Origin: an uncultured Bacteroidales bacterium
GTDB taxonomy: Bacteria > Bacteroidota > Bacteroidia > Bacteroidales > Paludibacteraceae
Length of the DNA stretch: 47,266 nt
NCBI GenBank assembly: GCA_902774075.1
Contig: CACYGT010000003.1
Coordinates: 1 to 47,266 of the forward strand
Reading direction: 5' to 3'
Part shown: positions 25,646-31,636 of the stretch, piece by piece
Layout: the number at the start of each line of letters is the position of its first letter
Position numbering within the stretch: the stretch's first letter is position 1
Position numbers and translations under genes: made by a program
Notes under the pieces: generated by a model
Database searches by the model: none
What the model was told of the DNA's origin: nothing
Seen by the model: only the letters and a program-made list of their open reading frames with translations

Positions 25646-26849
25646 ACGCAAGGCGTGTCACTCCGTCGCCGATCTCAGCTACATAGAAGTCCGCCTTGAG
25701 ACCGGTCTTCTTCTCGTATTCAGCGCCTACATAGGCCTTGAAACGCTCGATCGCTTCGTCCTTGACGAGGCTCACGGTGCAACCGCCAAAACCACCACCG
25801 GTCATACGGCTACCCAGCACGCCTTCTACTTCCCACGCAGCCGCTGCCAGTGCGTCCAGTTCCGGACCGGTCACTTCGTAGTCATCGCGCAGCGATACGT
25901 GGCTGGCTGTCATCAGTTCGCCGAAATACGCGATCTCGCCGCGTTGGAGTGCCTCAACGGCTGCGGCAGTACGTGCCACTTCGCCTACCACGTGACGCGC
26001 ACGTTTTTTAGCGATCGGGTCGGTGATAGCCCCCTCTACCTCTTTCCAGTCCTCTTCGGTCAGTTCCGCCAGGTTCTTGATCGGTTTCACTTTGCAGATC
26101 TGCTCCAGTGCCGTCTTACATTGACGAACACGGTCGTTGTACGCACCGCTATCGAGGTGGTGCGGGCTGTGGGTGTTGGAGATAACGACCTTAATGCCCT
26201 CCAACTTAACGGGCACATGGGTGAACTCCATCGTGTCGCAGTTGAGGTAGATAGCGTGATCTTTCTTGCCTTGCGCGCTGGCGAACTGATCCATGATACC
26301 GCACATCACACCGGCGTACTCATGCTCGCAAGCCTGACCGATAAGGGCCAACTCCGTGCGGTAGGCTTTGTCGTCAGTGTAGCCGCATGGATATCCGCCT
26401 CGGTCGCTGACCGCCATCTCTTCCGTGAAGGCACGTGCAGTCACCACCTCCATGGCGGCACTACTGCTCAGACCTGCACCGGCGGGTACGTTTCCGAAAT
26501 ACAACAGGTCATAACCACTCTGCAGTTTCGCCTCCGGATGACGGCGGGAGATGATATCGATACAGCCCAGCGAGTAGTTACACCATGCGCGGTCGCCCTG
26601 CGGCTTGATCTCCGTCACTGGAATAGCATACTCCTGCGGCATGTTCAGCGACTTGAAACGCAGCACGTTATCGTTGTTTTTCGCTATGAGCAGCCATGCA
26701 CCGAAACTCAGTGCACAGGGGAATACGCAACCGCCGTTATAGTCGGTGTGCTCGCCGATCAGATTCACGCGCCCGGGGGCAAAATACACTTTGTCTGCCT
26801 TGCGGCCATAAGCTTGTTCAAAAGCCTGTTGTAATTCTTGTGTAGTCAT
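25644..26849 (-). CDS. galK: Galactokinase
   Basis: This 401-residue GHMP kinase phosphorylates galactose at C1 in the cytoplasm, the entry to the Leloir pathway. Motifs: GRVNLIGEHTDYNGG near the N-terminus (galactose-binding signature), PAGAGLSSSAA (ATP-binding GHMP motif 2) and RMTGGGFGGCTVSL (motif 3). I chose the ATG at 26849 (MTTQELQQAF), since an upstream in-frame codon would lie in promoter DNA. Length is slightly above the E. coli enzyme (382). It has a promoter at 26880-26910 and is followed by the GH2 beta-galactosidase gene, matching a beta-galactoside pathway. No galT, galE or transporter is in the window. Confidence 0.95.
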   Translation of the reverse strand: MTTQELQQAFEQAYGRKADKVYFAPGRVNLIGEHTDYNGGCVFPCALSFGAWLLIAKNNDNVLRFKSLNMPQEYAIPVTEIKPQGDRAWCNYSLGCIDIISRRHPEAKLQSGYDLLYFGNVPAGAGLSSSAAMEVVTARAFTEEMAVSDRGGYPCGYTDDKAYRTELALIGQACEHEYAGVMCGIMDQFASAQGKKDHAIYLNCDTMEFTHVPVKLEGIKVVISNTHSPHHLDSGAYNDRVRQCKTALEQICKVKPIKNLAELTEEDWKEVEGAITDPIAKKRARHVVGEVARTAAAVEALQRGEIAYFGELMTASHVSLRDDYEVTGPELDALAAAAWEVEGVLGSRMTGGGFGGCTVSLVKDEAIERFKAYVGAEYEKKTGLKADFYVAEIGDGVTRLA

Positions 26850-26879
26850 AATTGTTGAGTATTTATAATTATTTGCGCA

Positions 26880-26910
26880 CAAAATTACAAAAAAATTTTG
26901 ATATATGCAA
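26880..26910 (-). promoter_or_regulatory. galK promoter (minus half of a divergent pair)
   Basis: -33 TTG (26908-26910) and -7 TAATTTTG (26880-26887) on the minus strand, 20 bp apart. It shares its -33 region with the opposite promoter through TTG-N7-CAA at 26898-26910. Confidence 0.75.
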
Positions 26911-26927
26911 AAAAAGTTGTAACTTTG
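26898..26927 (+). promoter_or_regulatory. Promoter of the 249-residue membrane protein gene
   Basis: -33 TTG (26898-26900) and -7 TAACTTTG (26920-26927), 19 bp apart. It overlaps the galK promoter face to face, so only one polymerase can sit there at a time. Confidence 0.75.
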
Positions 26928-26972
26928 CGCCGAAAATAGGAAATATGCAACTTAATAACGCGATTATACACC

Positions 26973-27722
26973 ATGACAACGCTTGAATTTATTCTCTATG
27001 CACTGTTGTTTGTCCTTATCGGACTGATGTTTGTGTCTCTTTTCCTTACCTGGCATTGGTTCGATGCCCGTGACCGCCTGAAAGTGGTGCGTGAGGTTAC
27101 GCGTGAGCAGACGATCAACGATATCCGTCATGCGCATAACAAATGCCGCTCCTTGCTCTACACGAACCTGATCTTGGCAGTAGCCTATATCCCGCTGCCT
27201 TTCCTGATCGGCGAGTTGTACGGTACGTTCGCGTATGCAGGTGTAGTAGTGCTGGTGGACGCTCTGATATTGTTCGGTTTGCGCAGTCGCGCGAAACGCT
27301 ATATCGATACCATCGATGACTATGTGCATGAGAACGAAGAACATGTGCGTGAGGCTTTGGCGCAGGTAGATCAGCAGCGTGACCAGTGGCGTCAAGAGGC
27401 GAAGATCCTGAACCCGCAGACCGAGGAGATCATCAAAGAGAACTTGAGTGCCGACTACGAGATATGGTTCCCGCACGATATCCTGCTCAACCGTTGTGTA
27501 CTGGCCGATAGAGAACAAGGCCTACTCTTTGCGCAGGGCGTGATTATCCCCTTCACGTCTATCATGGAGATACGCCGCGGCCGTCGCGAACTCAAGCTCG
27601 TAACCAGCAACAGTATGCATCCTTTCATCACCATTGATTTCGATGCTCTGCCCATCAATCCCGAGACGGGTAACAAATACATGGACGAGATAGCTGACAA
27701 ACTTGCCAAACTCGTTCCATAA
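26973..27722 (+). CDS. Unknown membrane protein with cytoplasmic C-terminal domain
   Basis: This 249-residue protein has no family I recognise. It has an N-terminal hydrophobic helix (FILYALLFVLIGLMFVSLFL), then about 45 charged residues, then two further hydrophobic segments (LLYTNLILAVAYIPLPFLI and FAYAGVVVLVDALILFGL). The C-terminal 140 residues are soluble. They begin with a Glu/Gln/Arg-rich, coiled-coil-like helix and end in a beta-rich part (GLLFAQGVIIPFTSIMEIRRGRRELKLV) that resembles a PH-like fold in its pattern only. It has its own promoter, divergent from galK, and ends at a bidirectional terminator shared with panB. Confidence 0.75.
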   Translation: MTTLEFILYALLFVLIGLMFVSLFLTWHWFDARDRLKVVREVTREQTINDIRHAHNKCRSLLYTNLILAVAYIPLPFLIGELYGTFAYAGVVVLVDALILFGLRSRAKRYIDTIDDYVHENEEHVREALAQVDQQRDQWRQEAKILNPQTEEIIKENLSADYEIWFPHDILLNRCVLADREQGLLFAQGVIIPFTSIMEIRRGRRELKLVTSNSMHPFITIDFDALPINPETGNKYMDEIADKLAKLVP

Positions 27723-27724
27723 AA

Positions 27725-27753
27725 AAGAGGCTCACACGAGCCTCTTATTTTTT
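27725..27753. terminator. Bidirectional terminator between convergent genes
   Basis: A perfect 9-bp stem AAGAGGCTC / GAGCCTCTT with ACAC loop has an A run before and a T6 run after. It can end transcription of the 249-residue protein gene (+) and of panB (-). Confidence 0.9.
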
Positions 27754-27779
27754 ACACCTTACACCTTACACCTTACACT
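27752..27779. repeat. Heptamer tandem repeat at the panB 3' end
   Basis: Three TTACACC units and one TTACACT unit lie between the terminator and the panB stop (27782-27784), ending 2 bp from that stop. Confidence 0.9.
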
Positions 27780-27781
27780 TT

Positions 27782-28597
27782 TTAATAACTCTCTTCCGCC
27801 GATGGGAAACTGCTGTCTTTCACTGCGCTTACATACTCGCCGACTGCGTCTTTTACGGGCTGTGCCAGGCTCGCAAAATGACGAAGGAACTTCGGCTTGA
27901 AGCCTTGGTTGAGTCCTAACATATCGTGCAGCACAAGCACTTGACCGTCGCAACCGTTTCCGGCACCGATACCGATGACAGGGCAACTCACTGCCTTGGT
28001 CACTTCTTCTGCCAGCGCAGCAGGGATCTTCTCCAGTACGATCGAGAAACAACCGGCCTCGTCCAAGAGTTTCGCTTCTTTCAGCAGCTTCGCAGCCTCC
28101 CCCTTTTCTTTGGCGCGCAGACCGTATCCGCCGAACTGATTGACGCTCTGCGGGGTCAGTCCAAGATGACCCATCACCGGCACTCCGGCTTTAATCATAT
28201 GACGGATAGCCGGCAGGATCTCTTCGCCGCCCTCGAGTTTGACCGCATCGCAGCCGGACTCTTTCAAGATCTTAATGGCGCTGCGAACCGCCTCTTCTTC
28301 GCTCACCTGGTAACTGCCAAACGGCATGTCGCATACCACCAGCGCATGTTCGGCGGCGCGTACGACCCCCTTGGTCAAAAAGATCATCTCCTCTGTGGTG
28401 ATGGGTAAGGTGGTCCCGTTACCGCAAACGACATTGCTCGCGCTGTCGCCTACCAGCAGGATATCAATACCCGCCTCGTCCACCAGGCGCGCCAAAGTAA
28501 AATCATAACTCGTTAACATGGCGATCTTCTCGCCGTTCGCCTTCATCTGACGCAGTTTGGTTGTCGTCATGCGGCTATTTTGTACGTGTACACTCAT
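27782..28597 (-). CDS. panB: 3-methyl-2-oxobutanoate hydroxymethyltransferase
   Basis: This 271-residue enzyme makes ketopantoate from 2-oxoisovalerate and methylene-tetrahydrofolate in pantothenate/CoA synthesis. Family marks are MLTSYDFTLARLVDEAGID, LLVGDSASNVVCG, DMPFGSYQ, VKLEGG, VPVMGHLGLTPQSV and VIGIGAGNGCDGQVLV. The start at 28597 (MSVHVQNSRM) matches the family; codons further upstream would lie in the promoter. It has its own promoter (28619-28648), divergent from the FecCD permease gene. No other pantothenate gene is nearby. Confidence 0.96.
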   Translation of the reverse strand: MSVHVQNSRMTTTKLRQMKANGEKIAMLTSYDFTLARLVDEAGIDILLVGDSASNVVCGNGTTLPITTEEMIFLTKGVVRAAEHALVVCDMPFGSYQVSEEEAVRSAIKILKESGCDAVKLEGGEEILPAIRHMIKAGVPVMGHLGLTPQSVNQFGGYGLRAKEKGEAAKLLKEAKLLDEAGCFSIVLEKIPAALAEEVTKAVSCPVIGIGAGNGCDGQVLVLHDMLGLNQGFKPKFLRHFASLAQPVKDAVGEYVSAVKDSSFPSAEESY

Positions 28598-28618
28598 AAT
28601 TATTTTCAAAAAAGCGCA

Positions 28619-28648
28619 CAAAGGTACTGCTTTTTTTGCACATATCAA
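28619..28648 (-). promoter_or_regulatory. panB promoter (minus half of a divergent pair)
   Basis: -33 TTG (28646-28648) and -7 TACCTTTG (28619-28626) on the minus strand, 19 bp apart. The flank after the -7 element, CTGCTTTTTTT as read on the plus strand, is nearly the same as at the tRNA-Ser promoter. Confidence 0.72.
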
Positions 28649-28666
28649 AATATTTTCGTAATTTTG
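28636..28666 (+). promoter_or_regulatory. FecCD permease promoter
   Basis: -33 TTG (28636-28638) and -7 TAATTTTG (28659-28666), 20 bp apart. The -7 element ends only 8 bp before the ATG at 28675, predicting a nearly leaderless mRNA. It shares TTG-N7-CAA with the panB promoter. Confidence 0.72.
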
Positions 28667-28674
28667 CAGCGGAA

Positions 28675-29643
28675 ATGCGAAGAAATACCTACATATTTAT
28701 CGGTTTGTGCGTCTTGGCAGCCCTTTTATTCGGCTTGGACGTGTGCAGCGGCAGCATGTGGCTGTGGCCGTTCGGAGACCTGAGCGCCATGGAGCATCAG
28801 ATCTTGCATGCCATCCGTCTTCCCAAAGCCTTGACGGCAATCATGGCGGGTGCGGCGCTGTCCGTGTCGGGACTGATCATGCAGACGCTTTTCCGTAACC
28901 CTCTTGCCGGACCGTACACGCTGGGTGTCTCGTCCGGTGCCAGCCTTGGCGTCGCCCTCTTGACGATGATGGGGGGAATCCTTTCAGTTTTCAGTTTTCA
29001 ATTTTCAGTTTTCACCCTTCCTGTTGCTGCCTGCGTAGGTGCAACGCTAGTTCTCTTGCTGGTGCTGGCTGTCAGCCGAAGAGTAACGAGCAACGTCAGC
29101 CTGCTTATCGTGGGTTTGATGTTCGGTTCTATCGCCGGCGCACTCGTTAGCCTCATGCAGAACTTCGCCAACCCCGATGCGCTCAAGCTCTTCATCGTCT
29201 GGACGCTGGGTTCGCTCAGTAGTGTAGGGTGGGGAGATATGCAGCTGATGGTACCTATCCTGCTGCTCGGTACACTCTTTGTCTTATTGGCGCTTAAACC
29301 GCTTAACGGCCTGCTGTTAGGCGAAGACTATGCACGGGGACTGGGTATCAACGTGGAGCGCACACGCCTTTTCATTGTGCTCGCCACAGGCCTGCTCGCT
29401 GGTGGAGTGACGGCTTTCTGCGGACCGATCGCCTTTGTCGGTGTGGCTGTCCCGCATATCGCCCGCGGACTCTTCCGCTCCTCTAACCACCGTCTCACTC
29501 TGCCGGCTTCCGCCCTCATCGGCGCTTGCCTGCTGCTCCTGTGCGACATCCTCTGCTCGCTGGCGATCTATCCTCTTCCCATCTCCACCGTCTCCGCCCT
29601 CTTCGGTGCCCCCGTCATCATCTGGATCATCCTAAAAAAATAA
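28675..29643 (+). CDS. FecCD/BtuC-type ABC transporter permease (iron-siderophore, heme or cobalamin)
   Basis: This 322-residue polytopic permease is close to the usual 330 of the FecCD family. Motifs include LPKALTAIMAGAALSVSGLIMQTLFRNPLAGPYTLGVSSGA, here cited by its core RNPLAGPYTLGVSSGA, plus LGINVERTR, FCGPIAFVGVAVPHIAR and the C-terminal FGAPVIIWIILKK. The start is the ATG at 28675 (MRRNTYIFIG). A 7-bp repeat at 28983 inserts LSVFSFQFSVF into one loop or helix. No ATPase or substrate-binding protein gene is adjacent; a 40-residue ORF follows after 12 bp. Iron, heme and corrinoid cannot be told apart from this sequence. Confidence 0.92.
   Translation: MRRNTYIFIGLCVLAALLFGLDVCSGSMWLWPFGDLSAMEHQILHAIRLPKALTAIMAGAALSVSGLIMQTLFRNPLAGPYTLGVSSGASLGVALLTMMGGILSVFSFQFSVFTLPVAACVGATLVLLLVLAVSRRVTSNVSLLIVGLMFGSIAGALVSLMQNFANPDALKLFIVWTLGSLSSVGWGDMQLMVPILLLGTLFVLLALKPLNGLLLGEDYARGLGINVERTRLFIVLATGLLAGGVTAFCGPIAFVGVAVPHIARGLFRSSNHRLTLPASALIGACLLLLCDILCSLAIYPLPISTVSALFGAPVIIWIILKK
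28983..29013. repeat. Heptamer tandem repeat inside the FecCD permease gene
   Basis: Units TTCAGTT, TTCAGTT, TTCAATT and TTCAGTT plus a partial copy lie in frame. They encode a hydrophobic Ser/Phe/Val stretch, so the insert is compatible with a membrane protein. Confidence 0.88.
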
Positions 29644-29655
29644 ATAAAAAGCAAA

Positions 29656-29778
29656 ATGTTAGGCAGCGAGATCGTTCTGAGATATTACTATCAGAAAGGT
29701 CAGGCTGCCTACAACATTCGTTTCGATGAAGTGACTCAGCAGGCTTTAACGAGCCTTTTGACCGGAGAGGTCAAATAG
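29656..29778 (+). CDS. 40-residue ORF, possible C-terminal remnant of an S41 peptidase
   Basis: I translated ATG 29656 to TAG 29778 by hand: 40 residues, starting MLGSEIVLRYYYQKGQ. It begins 12 bp after the FecCD permease stop, so it may be co-transcribed. The EIVxRYYYxxG pattern recalls the C-terminal end of Bacteroidetes S41 (C-terminal processing) peptidases, but no protease domain is present upstream. Its last 33 bp overlap, in antisense, the end of the convergent 614-residue protein gene. It could be a gene relic or a translated short peptide; the family link is from memory and weak. Confidence 0.4.
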   Translation: MLGSEIVLRYYYQKGQAAYNIRFDEVTQQALTSLLTGEVK

Positions 29779-31590
29779 CTCGTCGCCCTTGCGGATATAG
29801 ATATTTCCGTTGATGATGACTTTTCGTACGGACACACGGTCTGCCTCAGTGAATGGCAGACCTTCTTTTTTATCCTCCACCGTGAGGTAGAGGGTATAGG
29901 TAGAGTCACAGCCGTAAATGGTTTGGTACTCCGCTACAAGCGTGGTGTCTCCTGCCGGGAAGACGCTGAGGTCGACACCTTGCCATGTCTCGGCATCCCC
30001 TTGGGTAATGGTCTGGTAAGCCTCGATAGAGAATGGCTGAGAGAAGATGACTGCGAGATAGACGATAGAGTCACCGCCGGCATAGTTCTGTCCGGGCAGC
30101 AGGATAGTATCGTTGGTCGTACGCTTATAGGTTTTTCCTTCATACTCGACTGTCTCGCCGTTGCATGCACGGATGGTGTCGTATCCGTAGGTGACGATAA
30201 ACGGTTTGACATGGACATAGAGCGTATAGGTAGAGTCACAGCCGTAGATGGACCGGTAAGCAGCTACGAACGTAGTGTCACCTACCGGCAGGACGCTGAG
30301 GTCGATACCTTGCCATTCAACGGACTCACCTTCGGTCATAGAAATACTATCCGTAGAAGCGAACAAGGGGTGCACGATGAGCGTGAGGCTGATGATAGAA
30401 TCGGCACCAAATGCAGCAGGCAGGGTATCGGTATAGACGCCCGCTTCGGTGAGGTTCTGGAAGTTATCATCGGAGTAGAACGCTCCTTCGCAAATCTCTG
30501 CAGAATAAGCATAGCCTGTCTCAGCCGGATAGATGGTGAAGGTCTTAGCCACGGATTCAGCGGGGTTGTAGAACTCATTACCGGCTTGTGAAGCGGTGAC
30601 AGTGACCACACCCTCGGAGAGAATGGTGAAGGCACCATCCGCAAACGTGACGATTCCTTCGGGTGCAAAGGTATATTCGACTTCCAGCTCCGACGAAGCG
30701 GTAGCGGGAACGATGGTGTCCTTGGTCAGAAGAACGGAATCCGATTGCAACCATTCGATAGTCTGGTCGAATTTAGGAGCCGTACCGCTGAGTGCCACAA
30801 TAGCGGTTGAGGTGCCATCGGTAATAGTGACGGTATCGACGAACGTGCCGCAGGCTTTCGGGGTGAAATAGACTGAGAAAGCATAGTTGCTGATTTTTCC
30901 GAGCGTGCCGCCCTGTGCCTCAGCAGCGGTACCGTTGGCGGAAGCGCAAGCATTGGCTCCTACGGCATAGACGATACCCTCGGTGTTATCGGGTGTGCCG
31001 ACATGGAAGTTCAGCGTATCCGAGCAGGACACGGTGATATCGTCGTTGGAGAGGAACGAACGGAGGTTAACGGTATACGCCTCAGAAACGGTATTATACG
31101 CTACCTCACCGAAATCATGAGAGCTTGCTTCCGTACCAAACTCGCCGGAAGCTAACAGGATATGCTTTGCCAGAGGAATAGCAATATTCCAGACTTGCAC
31201 TTCATAGGTATTTCCTGTCGGTCGATCCCATTTCACCCAATTACATTTTGCATTTATAGAGAAAGATGCATTATAATTGGTATCCCATTCCTTATCTGTC
31301 AACTGGCCTATAACAGTTGACGTTTCTCCTTTGTCTAAAGACTGGTAGATAATAGTGGTATTACTGCGTAAAATATCCACCTTTATGTGTCCGCCTGTCA
31401 CATATTTCCAATTAAAACTCATTTCACCGGCGGTCGGAGTAAAAATACCGCTCGTTGAATAATTGGAAATCGTATTCATTTTATGCGTATTAGCGTCATA
31501 GATAGAATACCAGGTACCATTTTTGTAAGTCTGCGCACAGAGCGAAAGGCTCAGCATGCAGAGCATTGATAATAGATAAATCTTTTTCAT
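29746..31590 (-). CDS. Secreted modular protein with Ig-like and CDST repeats
   Basis: This 614-residue protein has a signal peptide (MKKIYLLSMLCMLSLSLCAQ). The N-terminal 140 residues are an unrecognised beta-rich domain. Next is an ASPM/Hydin-like beta domain (DFGEVAYNTVSEAYTVNLRSF), an Ig-like segment (FDQTIEWLQSDSVLL), then a run of modules. Two of these are near-identical and 110 residues apart, each with W-x-G-V/I-DLS, GDTT and IYGCDSTYTLY. The C-terminus is KVIINGNIYIRKGDELFDLSG.., a tail shared with two other secreted proteins in the window. It is the last gene of the TonB-receptor operon. The layout suggests a cell-surface or secreted adhesin or ligand-binding protein; function is unknown. 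Confidence 0.82.
   Translation of the reverse strand: MKKIYLLSMLCMLSLSLCAQTYKNGTWYSIYDANTHKMNTISNYSTSGIFTPTAGEMSFNWKYVTGGHIKVDILRSNTTIIYQSLDKGETSTVIGQLTDKEWDTNYNASFSINAKCNWVKWDRPTGNTYEVQVWNIAIPLAKHILLASGEFGTEASSHDFGEVAYNTVSEAYTVNLRSFLSNDDITVSCSDTLNFHVGTPDNTEGIVYAVGANACASANGTAAEAQGGTLGKISNYAFSVYFTPKACGTFVDTVTITDGTSTAIVALSGTAPKFDQTIEWLQSDSVLLTKDTIVPATASSELEVEYTFAPEGIVTFADGAFTILSEGVVTVTASQAGNEFYNPAESVAKTFTIYPAETGYAYSAEICEGAFYSDDNFQNLTEAGVYTDTLPAAFGADSIISLTLIVHPLFASTDSISMTEGESVEWQGIDLSVLPVGDTTFVAAYRSIYGCDSTYTLYVHVKPFIVTYGYDTIRACNGETVEYEGKTYKRTTNDTILLPGQNYAGGDSIVYLAVIFSQPFSIEAYQTITQGDAETWQGVDLSVFPAGDTTLVAEYQTIYGCDSTYTLYLTVEDKKEGLPFTEADRVSVRKVIINGNIYIRKGDELFDLSGQKAR
29887..30330. repeat. Direct repeat of a 110-codon module
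   Basis: The stretches about 29887-30000 and 30217-30330 are closely similar at DNA level and exactly 330 bp apart (for example TATAGGTAGAGTCACAGCCG in both). They encode the two WQG..DLS..GDTT..GCDSTYTLY modules of the 614-residue protein. Confidence 0.85.
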
Positions 31591-31636
31591 ACGTATAACT
31601 ATAATTTTTAGTTGATTAAAACCCCGTAACCCTTAT

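Noticed and set aside
28636-28674. Upstream TTG start for the FecCD permease
   Set aside because: That TTG is the -33 promoter element, and the ATG at 28675 begins the normal hydrophobic N-terminus.
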